From the NCBI GenBank assembly GCA_958295665.1, contig OY282558.1, forward strand, positions 50,103,389 to 50,167,388: DNA of 64,000 nucleotides, written 5' to 3'. Numbering within the stretch: the stretch's first letter is position 1; every line of letters begins with the position of its first letter. The notes beneath the pieces are model-generated. The model had not been told where the DNA came from and searched no databases. It worked only from the letters and a program-made list of their open reading frames with translations. Positions 44,170-53,795 of the stretch are shown here, piece after piece. Both the position numbers and the translations under genes were made by a program. Origin of the DNA: Tipula vernalis (taxonomy: Eukaryota; Arthropoda; Insecta; Diptera; Tipulidae).

Positions 44170-45534
44170 CGAGGTTATAATTTTTTCTCTAAATTGTAGA
44201 TGTGGCAATTGTCGCTGCTGGGTTTATTTGTTATATATCCAACACGAATTCCATATTGCTATGTCCAGTATGTGAAAAAACAATTCATGTACCATCGCAC
44301 TGAACACCTTGGGCAAGCATAATATGAAATCATTTGATCCGTCCTATCGATCCCCGGCATATTAGCGTTGTAGTCTACCACTATTTTTGGCTTTATTATG
44401 TCCTTGTTTCCTTTTGTTATTAAATTAATAAGCTCGGCATTATGTTTGGTAGAAATCATCAAAACGTCTCGCTTGTCTTTCCATTTTAACACCATAATAT
44501 TCTCGCGGTTTCGCCGCCATGAAATTTGTCCTGGCTTTAATTTACTCTTTATAACTTGAGAGGGATTGCGTTTTCTGTTCGAACGTAATGTTCCACATAA
44601 GTGTATTAGTTTGATGATTCACCAAGTGCTCTGCCAGGTCAATACTGCAGTAGTAATTATCCATATACACCGCATGACCTTTACCCAAATATTCCTTCAT
44701 TAGTTCAACAAAAACGCCAAATGCATGCCGTTTCTCGTTAGACACCGTGCCTCTTCCGGTATATATAATCATATTTATTAAAAAACCTTCGGGATTGCAT
44801 AATTCATAGAATTTGATTCCGTACTTGTGCCTCTTATTCGATATATTCTGCCGGAATGACAGAAATCCTCGCCATAACAGGGTGGGCTATACCATTATTT
44901 TATGATAGTCAGAACGTGATTTGTGACATTTTGTATTTTGTACAATCTATTAGTTTTAACGTCGTGTTGCTCATCTTAGAAACACATACACCTAAGGATG
45001 TTTTCAAACCTTATTCGACTCATTGTCTGGGCGAACACATTTTGGACATAAAGCCCAATTTTGGCCCAATAGTGTTTTAGGCTTGGTTTTCTATTTAGAG
45101 GCATTAGTAGACATAATCCAAGCATTTGTTTCAATTCGCTACTGGTCACATTTTTCCATCTGCGAAGGTTTGAATTTGCTGATAATGGCTTATGCTCAAG
45201 TAACTATTTTCTCGAGCAATACATCGTCAAATATTTTCCTGAAATATTCTTCTGGTTCGGCGGTTGGTGGTAGATCTATGGATATCAATTCTGCTCCAGT
45301 AAAAACTATGTTATTTGTTTCAGGCCCAACATCAGTCCACTCATCATTGTTATTTTTAGCAACATATTCTTGAACTGGTACCTCTTGCAAGTCAATTTCT
45401 ACTGAGCATTCAGCAGTGTCATAGATGCGAAAGCTGCTGCCCGAATTTTCAAAGTCTATTTCACTGTTGCTAGAGTCTAATTCAGATTCGTCAGATTTAC
45501 GCGCAAGCTGCATGCGCTTTCCACGACTTTCCAT
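44170..45534 (-). pseudogene. piggyBac transposase (DDD family), broken
   Basis: It moves piggyBac elements by cut-and-paste at TTAA. The start is MESRGKRMQLARKSDESELD at 45534, an acidic N-terminus as usual. NDEWTDVGPETNNIVFTG resembles the region before the catalytic core, and AEPEEYFRKIFDDVLLEKIV the start of the dimerisation/core domain. 44895-44542 reads NKRHKYGIKFYELC, TGRGTVSNEKRHAFGVFVEL and VYMDNYYCSIDLAEHL, the latter with the second catalytic Asp. 44495-44259 contains NMPGIDRTDQMISYYACPR with the third Asp. The first Asp block (D-A--P-KGRLSFRQ) is eroded. Several frameshifts and stops (for example TAA at 44542) make it inactive. The C-terminal Cys-rich domain is only partly visible near 44210. 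Confidence 0.9.
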
Positions 45535-46019
45535 TATGCATAAATTCCTTTAAAACCAAGAACCTATTACAGTATAACAAAAAAATCTGAAATTAACTTG
45601 AAACTCACCCAAATCAGAAAATCGGAGAGTAAATAATAAAATTACTATACCTTACAACTTTATATGCTACACAAATAACTTTGAATAATTTTTATTACAC
45701 TTCAAAAATTTAGTTTTGAATTAAAAATCGTTAATTTTTCATTATAATACCAAAAATTCTAAGTATAAATATTATAATACAAACAAAATACCTCTTTACT
45801 AGACAAAAATCGTCGACAAACTAACATAAAAATGTTAAATAAATCGTTCTCTTTTCTTTGAACCAATATCGGGGGTTTCCCGACATATGAAAATATTTCA
45901 ATAAATAAAACTTTCTCATTGAAACCATGTGACACAAATGTGTATGATATACTCATAAGGCCTACGGCGAAAAGAAAATAATCATAACACAAACCATTCC
46001 AAAGTTATACCCATGTAAA

Positions 46020-46092
46020 GTTTCAGTTATTTGTGACACATATATGTAACATGAGGTTTTTGGGAAACTTGCGTGACACATATATGTGTCTT
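46020..46092. promoter_or_regulatory. Subterminal palindromic repeats, right piggyBac end
   Basis: gtgacacatatatgtaacatgagg and gtgacacatatatgtgtc are copies of the motif at 43825-43895 and lie close to the terminal repeat. Confidence 0.6.
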
Positions 46093-46555
46093 TGAGGGGC
46101 GAACGTGTTAAATATATCTAGATGATGGAAATGTCACCTCCTTCCTTTAATACGTTAGATTCGAATACCTTGCTTATTATTATGACTATTCAACAGCTAT
46201 ATGACGATTACTCCCGACAGGGAGCCTGGAAAACGTCTGGATAGTAATTTTTTTTTGTGTTCTGGTGGCAATCATGCGTAGCAAATTTCAGAACTGTACC
46301 ATTTAAATCGATTCTTATGTCTATTTTTACTGGACTACGGAGGTTCTGTTTGAGTTGCGCGATATCACAAAATTAGTGCTATATCGAAATTAGTTGTTCA
46401 GCATTCCGTGATTTTCATACTTAAGGTGCTATTCCATGGACTGATTGACTGACTCAGTCAATATAAAGCAAGAAAAGAGATTATATTTTGTGGTTGTACA
46501 AATGAAACAAAAAATTTTACTCAGTCAAAAAATATTTGAGTTTTAGCAGTGTGAA

Positions 46556-46595
46556 CTGCCATAAAAAGTATCAAATCGAATACTTTTTATGGCAG
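46556..46595. repeat. 40-bp hairpin in the left subterminal region of the TIR element
   Basis: ctgccataaaaagtat (46556-46571) pairs perfectly with atactttttatggcag (46580-46595) around an 8-nt loop. It lies 132 bp from the left terminus and has no counterpart at the right end. Confidence 0.85.
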
Positions 46596-47049
46596 TCGAA
46601 CAAACTACATACATAAAATTATCGCATGGAAGAGAATTTTACTATAAAGTTTCTTTATGGAAAAGAATTTAACTATAAAAATAATTTATTAATGGAATAG
46701 AGTTTTAATATCTATGGTTGTTATTTATCACCATGCCATTTAGTCAATTTTTCAAAGTGTCAAATTGAATTTTAGAATCGAATGTTTCTTTTAATATTTA
46801 CTCCAATAAAGATTGAAGAAAATAAATAACGTTTCAATTGACGATTGGGAAAGTTGAAAATGCGGTACCTATCGCCCGAAAAAAAAAACTTCGTATTTAA
46901 TGGATACAGAAGCAAACATTTTTGTCAAGGAAAAACTCATTGGATTCAAGAGATAAACTGAGAAGAAATTTTCAATTAATGCCGGTCAAAATGCATGAAA
47001 GCAGAAAACAAAATATGATTTATGTATTCGAAATAGTAATTACTTTGCT

Positions 47050-47055
47050 TTTATT
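47050..47055 (-). terminator. Poly(A) signal of the THOC5 copy
   Basis: AATAAA on the minus strand, 37 nt after the TAA stop codon (47092-47094). The captured segment therefore includes the 3' end of the source gene. Confidence 0.65.
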
Positions 47056-47091
47056 GATCAATAAACATGTTAAAAATTCCGAACTATATTT

Positions 47092-48418
47092 TTAATCTTG
47101 AATCTGTGTAAATACACAACATCCATCATTACTATCGACCAACCTAAATGGCCTTGATCGTTGCCGTCCACGAAACGATTTAATAAACGTTTTATCTGGA
47201 ACAAATTCAGCTGTATTAAACATTAATCCTTCAGTCTCCAAATAGATGTCAAGACAACAAAGCGCACGCTCCATCTGCTTCTCCAACAATTTTGCCGTAT
47301 TCTTTGTATCCCGAACAGTTGAGTTAATCCAAAATTCAATTTCGCGAATGGCAGAATTATTCGCCGCATTTTGTTTCCCATTCCAATGCAGTTGTAATTT
47401 CCATAAGGCAAGTGATTTTGGATAATCACATGGAATATTTATGTAGCACTCCAACTTCGCCGAACTTCGTGTTAACACAACACAATAAAATAAATCATTT
47501 TCATTCACATTACAATCATCATCATCGAACGATGACTCGCTGGGCGACAAGCTCAATTGATTCAAATAGTCGAGACAAGTTATTGCGGTACATTGTACTA
47601 AATTACTAGAAATTCGAATCGAATACGATGATTTTATTGTGCTCGCAAAATCTATGTAGTACTAAGGACTCCATTCGATCGGTTTTTGTATTAATATCCT
47701 GGGCCACTTTATCCTTTTCCTTTAGCAGTTCATTGTACAATGCAGAAAGTTCCTTCCGTTGCTGCAACTCCCATTCTAAACGGGCCAATCTTTTGGCATG
47801 TTCATCATTTTTAGTTTTATCTGGCCGGGCCACCGTATCTGGTGCATTTTCGTAAAATTCAACTTCAGGTACCAACTGGATTTCTTCATCCTGACTTTTA
47901 AATTGGTAACATCGTTGAATTTCTTTATTCAAATGATCGGCCTCGTACAGCAAATTTTACAATTGCAGTCGATTGCTATCGACGCGTAACTTCTCCTTTT
48001 GCAGTGCCTCACGATTATCACGGAACCGAACTTTATCCAAGCGATTCAATTTTTTAAGCAGCACAAAAAGTAGGGAACCTTCTATGCGCTTATCAAAAAT
48101 TTCTTGTTTTGACTGTTCATTGTTAGGGGTCCGCTTGGCTACAGCAACCGTATCAAATGTTTTTCGCAATTCTTCGCACGTTTGATGGAAAAGCTGAGAA
48201 TCCTTTTCGACCGATCGTTGCCTCGCCTCATTTTCCTCAAAATTAATAACGTTCTAAATTAAAATTTAAATAAATAAAATGTATACCAAACTATAATTTC
48301 AGGTTATGTTTACCGCGTATACATCTTTGGCGACTTTAGTTGTAATTGTTTCAGTTATTTTCTTTCTTTTACTTCGATCGCTACCTTCATTAATGGAATC
48401 TTTGTGTGTTACTTTCAT
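47092..48418 (-). pseudogene. THOC5: THO complex subunit 5 (THOC5) gene copy, internally deleted
   Basis: THOC5 is a subunit of the nuclear THO/TREX complex that couples transcription to mRNA export. Exon 1 (48418-48314, 35 codons) starts MKVTHKDSINEGSDRSKRKK. Exon 2 starts at 48253 and reads HQTCEELRKTFDTVAVAKRT, LLKKLNRLDKVRFRDNREAL, then a stop (TAA, 47957-47959) where family members have Gln (HLQLQNLLYE). It goes on with LLYEADHLNKEIQRCYQFKS, EEIQLVPEVEFYENAP and RLARLEWELQQRKELS, ending near RMESL. About 300 residues are then missing. A second frame (about 47632-47092) resumes with SNLVQCTAITCLDYLNQL, DLFYCVVLTRSSAKLECYIN, LALWKLQLHWNGKQ, CCLDIYLETEG and SFRGRQRSRPFRLV, the family C-terminus. 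The two halves are in different frames. Because the copy has an intron and lies inside a TIR element, it is a captured DNA copy. The functional gene should be elsewhere. Confidence 0.88.
48254..48313 (-). other. 60-bp GT-AG intron in the THOC5 copy
   Basis: The donor GTAAACAT follows GTATACGCG and the acceptor TTTTAATTTAG precedes AACGTTATT. Phase 0. It is AT-rich and has the length typical of short fly introns. Its retention rules out an origin by retroposition of spliced mRNA. Confidence 0.85.
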
Positions 48419-49117
48419 GATTTTTGATATTGTAATTGTAATGATTTTATTGTATTTGGAAATTATTGAAAAATTAGCGTAATGAACCGAATTTTTACGT
48501 TTTCACAAATCATTTTGACGTTCAATTCAATGCGAAAATAATTTATTATAGGTTTGATGAAAGGTCGAGTTACAATGAATTGTTTATTTCAGATAAGCAC
48601 ACTACGCTGTTAAATTTTAAACATAAAATGTTTAAAAAAAAAAAAAAAAATTTGTCTTTGTCACTCTAATGTAATTTTGTTGCTATCAGCTTTTCAGTCA
48701 ACTCAGTCAATCAGTCCATGGAATAGCACCTTTATACGTAAGATTTACATAAGTATATGCTCAAATCAAGTGTGGCGAGTTAAAGAGTCTAAAAAATCAG
48801 TTCCACATGATCGTATATCCAACAAATGTGTTCTGGCGTTGTAAGGGCTAGTGACGTTATCTGGGTTAATATGAAAATTGTGCGTATTTAAACACGGTTG
48901 ATTGCGTGGTATCAAGGTTATTATTTTGTTGCTACCATATATGTATGTGAAAAAAATAATTTTTCTAGAATTATTTTGGCCAATCGACAAATTTTTGCCC
49001 TGATTAAGAAGTTAAAAAAACATCCTTTCTGCTGTGCGGAACTTATGTACAACTGTAAAACACCTTTTTTAAAAACTTTAAAAAAGAAAATCAGAGGGTG
49101 AAAAAATGCTATACAAA

Positions 49118-50086
49118 ATTACTGTATTCAGTTGATATTTCGGCATTTTTTATAGACAAATATATTAATTGTTCATGGCAATCCCAATATTTTCGATTTG
49201 GTAAATCTGAAAAATACAGAGGCCAATCGCTCATAACATGTCTACTGAAAAAAAAAGTAGAAATATCTTCCCCCCTCTCCGTAATTTTGGCTGAAGGCCC
49301 AACGAGTTATACCAATGTACCATAACCACTCTGCAAAATTGAGAACCCTCCATGAGTTCTTCATGTTGGTAGTTTGGTTTCGTACTGAAAAGTTGGTCTA
49401 CTCATCAGGCAGCGACGACCAAACTACAAAAAATTCCACTCTAGCCACTAACATTAAGTATATGGCCAGAACGCACTGACATAGCGAATTATTATTCACT
49501 ACATCAAATATCAAAAACCCATGGAGAAACCTCATTTGCGTGTAAATTATGCCCACACGAATATTTTTTAAGAATTTTAAATTGTCTGTCTGTAATCAGT
49601 GTTCAGAATTTTGTTGACAGACAAATTAAAATTCTTAAAAAATATTCGTGTGAGCATAATACACACACAAATGAGGTTTCTCCATGGGTTTTTGATATTT
49701 GATATAGTAAATAATAATTCGCTATGTCAGTACATTCTGGCCATATACTTAATGTGAGTGACTAGAGTGAAATTTTTTGTAGTTTGGTCGTAGCTGTCTG
49801 ATGAGTAAACCAACTTTTCAGTACGAAACCAAACTACCAACATGAAGAACTCATGGAGGGTTCTCAATTTTGCAGAGTGGTCCATTGGTATAACTCTTTG
49901 GGCCTTCAGCGAAAATTACGGGGAGGGGGGAAGATATTTCTACTTTTTTTTCAGTAGATATGTTATGATATGAGCGATTGGCATCTGTATTTTTCTGATT
50001 TACCAAATCGAAAATATTGGGATTGCCATGAACAATTAATATATTTGTCTATAAAAAATGCCGAAAAATCAACTGATTACAGACAG
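49118..50086. repeat. Giant hairpin: ~470-bp inverted arms, 25-nt loop
   Basis: Left arm about 49118-49590, right arm 49616-50086, loop 49591-49615. The arms match through ttcagttgatatttcggca, ttgttcatggcaatcccaat, gagttcttcatgttggtag, gtttggtttcgtactgaaaa and tccatgggtttttgatattt, with substitutions and one- or two-base indels (about 95% identity by eye). The direct repeat AAAATTACTGTAT at 49116-49128 and 50132-50144 may be a target duplication. The open frames at 48898-49325 lie partly in the left arm and are not credible genes. It could be a foldback transposon or an hpRNA-type small-RNA locus. Confidence 0.88.
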
Positions 50087-50144
50087 AAAAATTAAAAAAA
50101 ATTACTTATTACTACTATTACTTATTATAAAAAAATTACTGTAT

Positions 50145-50821
50145 GAGTGAATAGTGTTTATAAAATTGCCGTAGCTTAATTTTTTCTAGCAATTAATTGA
50201 GCAATTGTAGCAGAAAATAATTAAATTTTGATTCTTACCGGTAATTTTGGCTTTGTGTTTCATCAAGTTTAACTTCAGGAACTTTTACTTACTTTATATA
50301 AGGGGCCAGCAATAAATTGGATTGTACGGTTCTTCTCGTTATGGGCAGCTTATCCAAATTCGAAGATTTTGCGAAAACAACATGACTGAATTGAAAAACA
50401 TAATTATTCCTTACATTTATGTTAAGAACTCTAAAATTAAATCCTGGTAGGGTTGCAAATTTAAATTAATAATTTGTTTTAGATTTTTTTAGATTGATAA
50501 TCAGTTTCAATTAATCGTAAAATTGATATTAAAAAGCATATAAATGCGATTTCCCAACATTTTGCTATTTCTAGTTAACCAATTTTTGTTTAACACTATA
50601 TTTTATTTAAAAAATTCATTGGGGAAAGGAAAAAAATGAAAGAAAGCTGGAAAGCAAAGGATTAAGCCATAAAAGCTACTAAAACGAATTAACCTTTAAG
50701 ACTGACCCCGGTACAGTTCGGACAGTTTTAGAGAGTGGAAAAACTTGGAAAAAACTGTATTCGTATATTCGTTTTCTTCCAAGTACTCTATTCGCGACCT
50801 TCAGTAAAACAGCTGACACCT
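50145..50821. other. AT-rich DNA, no gene supported
   Basis: No domain, inverted repeat or splice-bounded frame was recognised. Confidence 0.4.
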
Positions 50822-51503
50822 CACAGTTGAAAAAATAACTTTAATTTTTAATGCAAGCCTTGCATTACGACTTATGTAACGCAAGTCAACTACGCAACTA
50901 TTAAACATTTTAAAGCAACCTGCTCAAATTTAAGAATTATACCAACATAAAATTCGCTAAAACAAGCGGACTTAAATGTATATATGAATAATAAGATCAT
51001 GCACGAGTTTTGCATTACCGGTATAAAATTCACTAAAACAAACCGACTACATGACATATAAGCAGCTTAATAAATCTTTAATAATTTAGTTTTCCGGATT
51101 CGAAAATATCGATTATGTTTTAACGTAAGCTTTTCAGTTCTTAATTTATAAGTTATTATCTCTCTGTGATTTCGACCCTCAACCTCAAGGCGCCAAGAAC
51201 AAGAACAACCCCGGAAAAACAAAAAAAAGTCGCTAAAATTACGGAGCTTTTAATGCAACTTGCTTTAAAATTTAATACTTCTAAAATATTTAATGCAGTC
51301 GTTGATAAATTTTAATGCAGTTCATTGACGGTTATTCTACGATTTGCTTTATATTCTAAAAATGGAATGTTTTACTAAAATTTAATCTAATTGCTGTATC
51401 ACAAATCAATGGAAATTGTATCAAACTAATTTTTAATGCAAGCTTTGTATCATTTTGTAATACTGTCAATTTGCATTACATAAGCAATATTTTTTCAACT
51501 GTG
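50822..51503. mobile_element. TIR element candidate (ends CACAGTTGAAAAAATA)
   Basis: CACAGTTGAAAAAATA at 50822-50837 is inverted at 51488-51503 (tattttttcaactgtg). Just inside both ends are related words (tttttaatgcaagc, tgcattac and attacataag). Length 682 bp, AT-rich, no transposase. The flanks (left ...gacacct, right ctggtgaac) give at most a CT dinucleotide duplication, so the superfamily is open. Confidence 0.5.
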
Positions 51504-52619
51504 CTGGTGAACAAAAAAATAATTTTTCACCCCATCAAGTCACTAATATTCGATTCGATTACAGGATTTTGTAGATACCACAAGAGTTTGCTGGAAGCTC
51601 TAATTTACTAAAATATATATGAAGAAATTGTATCAGAATTCAATTTGTTTATCGGAATATTTCATAGTTACAGAGATTTAAATTACTAAAAATTTTTGAT
51701 TTAAATTTTAAAACTTGAGATACGATTGGAGTCTATTTTGAGCACTTCATCATTATAGAGTCAGAACTTGGTTTGAATTTGGTTTGAATGCAACCATTAA
51801 TGAAAAAGCGTGTGAAATATTTCCTATAATTTTCCGAAATTTTTTATTCAGGCACCGAAGCCGGTCGTTGTGGAGTATTTTATTTTGATTTCATTCACAG
51901 TGTTGGTTGAAAACAATGTATTCAGGTGTCATATATAGTAATTTTGCTCCGAAGTTCTTGGATGTTTTCAACAAACCTCTTTGAAAGTCTCAAAACCCGA
52001 GTTTGAAGTCGCTTATTCTCCTCGCTGTCTGTGCTAGCCAGTCAAGAAGTCTATAAATTATTTGGAATATAAACAAAAAGTCAATATCAGAAATTCCAAA
52101 ACAATTTTAAAATATTTAAAATTAAACAAATAACCGAGTGAGATATTCCGAATTTCTTATCTCAAAACTTCAAATGACAGGAGGTTTCCAAAAATGAGTT
52201 TTACTTGAAGTTTCCGAAATCGAATTCCGTAAGTTTTGATAAGACAATTAGGAGATTTCGAACTATGATTAATCGATCATTTATGGATGAGCTATGTACT
52301 TCTAAAAGCGAGGGCGAACTCGATGTTTGATTATGTTAAGAGGTTTTTGGTTGATTTTCATGATTCGTACATACATACATATGTGATTAAAACTCTTTAT
52401 TTATCGTTTGTTCGATCTCAGCTGGAATACAGTCTTATTATTTGAGAGTTTTTTTTATATAAATTATGAAGATGTTTGATTTTATACATAATAATAGCCC
52501 ACATTTAAAACACAGCATGATGAAGCAGGCATAATGTTAAATCGCCCAAAATAAATACTCAAGTTTAATAAAAAAATAAAACCAAACTTTAAATAAACAA
52601 AGCTAGGGTATCCTATTTA
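51504..52619. other. AT-rich DNA, no gene supported
   Basis: No coding or repeat structure was recognised. Confidence 0.4.
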
Positions 52620-53059
52620 ACACCCGACTCTACGTTTTTTTTTGTTAGACAATAAAGCTGATATTCCACACCACGTTAAAGTTAACCGACAGTTTTCCGC
52701 CGAAAGTAAGAAAATGTCGCTAATGATGCAGCAGCCGAAAGATACTAGCCGAAACATTTTAGCCGAAACAACCTGTAAACTTGACCTAATAATTTTTCTA
52801 TGAATAATTATTGAATAGACACTCCTATTTAGCCACTTTCCAGACATGACAACTTAAGGGTTGAATTTTTACAAATTTTAACATTTTATATCTGGCTCTT
52901 CTTATGAAACTTAACCTGTAATTCCTATGGTAAGCAGTGGCAAACCAAAATGAGCCTCCAGCTGTAAAATCATTTCATGAACTATCATTTTATATAAAGT
53001 TTGTTTCTTCTACCTTGTTAAATTTAGCCGAAAGTTTTCAGCCGAAAGATATAAAATGT
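52620..53059. repeat. Partial extra copy of the foldback arm with AGCCGAAA words
   Basis: 52833-52990 (ctttccagacatgacaactt, ttatgaaacttaa, attcctatggtaa, aaaccaaaatgagcct) parallels 53512-53640 in the same orientation. 52680-52760 and 53025-53110 share cagccgaaag(a/t) and aatgtcg(c/g)taatg motifs. It is a third, incomplete copy beside the palindrome at 53060-53795. Confidence 0.65.
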
Positions 53060-53795
53060 CGGTAATGCAGATACAGATAGTGTCTTGGCTATATCACCCA
53101 TAAGTTACCAGCCGAAAAATATTTTAAACAACCAGAAACTGGTATTTTCATGAAGTGGTATTACTACTGAATAAAGGCTAATTTGGGTTTGTCAATGTTT
53201 ACCATAGGAATTATATTTTAAGTTTCATCAGAAAAGCCAAATATAAAATATAAAAATTTGTATAAATTCAACCTTTAAAGTGTTATGTCTGGAAAGTAAT
53301 TCAATTAGTGTGCCTTATCAACAATTATCCCTAGAAATATTATCAGGACAAGTTTCATGTGGGGAGCCCGGAAAAATTCGTTTGAATTAAAAGCCCAAAT
53401 ATACAATTTAAAAATTCAAACTTTTCATTCAAACGAATTTTCCCGAGCTCTCCACATGAAACTTGGCTTACTAATTTTTCTACTGATAATTGTTGGCGAG
53501 GCACACTGAAATACTTTCCAGACATGACACTTTAAAGGTTGAATTTATACAAATTTTTATATTTTATATTTGGCTTTTCTGATGAAACTTAAAATATAAT
53601 TCCTATGGTAAACCACTGACAAACCAAAATGAGCCTTTATTCAGTAGTAATACCACTTCATGAAAATACCAGTTGTTGAAAATAGGTTGTTTTGTCAATT
53701 TTTCGTTTTATTTAAAATATTTTTCTTCTGAAATATATCGGCTGGTAACTTTCGGCTGATATAGTCAAGACATTATCTGCATTATCAATATTTCT
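53060..53795. repeat. Foldback palindrome, ~330-370-bp arms
   Basis: Left arm about 53060-53387, right arm about 53427-53795, centre near 53407. Matching blocks include gtaatgcagat, gttaccagccga, gaagtggtattactactgaa, accataggaattata, caacctttaaagtg, gtctggaaagta, gtttcatgtgg and aattcgtttgaa. The right arm has about 40 bp more near its outer end. There is no coding potential. The structure is of the foldback type and AT-rich. Confidence 0.8.

Larger units (their letters stand above)
43732..46107 (-). mobile_element. piggyBac-type transposon
   Basis: The ends CACGTTCGCCCCTCAAA and TTTGAGGGGCGAACGTG are 17-bp perfect inverted repeats. The right flank is TTAA (46108-46111), and the left flank is TGAA (43728-43731), a mutated TTAA as shown by the uninterrupted copy at 42621-42624. 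Length 2376 bp. Both ends carry subterminal palindromic motifs of the form gacacatatgtgtgacatgag. The transposase inside reads on the minus strand but is broken. Confidence 0.92.
46424..48731. mobile_element. TIR transposon (PIF/Harbinger-like, TTA target) carrying a THOC5-derived gene copy
   Basis: The ends are inverted: AGGTGCTATTCCATGGACTG at the left, continuing to about 29 bp of exact match with the right end (48703-48731). TTA at 46421-46423 and 48732-48734 is the target duplication. The paralogous empty site catacTTAcacgtatg at 42756-42770 confirms it. Length 2308 bp. A 3-bp TWA target and ends of this type suggest PIF/Harbinger, but no Harbinger transposase or Myb-like ORF is inside, so it is non-autonomous. 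Instead, 47050-48418 is a host-type THOC5 gene copy on the minus strand with its own intron and poly(A) signal. Confidence 0.88.
42869..48803 (+). repeat. Tandem unit copy 2 (split by two DNA transposons)
   Basis: Copy 2 begins at gaaaactttcgtaaaactttcg (about 42876), matching 33557 onward. It proceeds through cttaatgctttcatattgtg (43164) and the segment parallel to 42020-42620, then the piggyBac insertion (43732-46107), 46108-46423, the TIR element (46424-48731), and 48732 to about 48803, where identity to copy 1 ends at aaaaaatcagtt. Without the insertions the unit is about 1.2 kb. The duplication predates all three large insertions. Confidence 0.85.

Noticed and set aside
46424..48731. piggyBac assignment for the THOC5 carrier (apparent TTAA at left)
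   Set aside because: The right flank is TTTA, not TTAA. The empty site at 42756-42770 shows a 3-bp TTA duplication instead.
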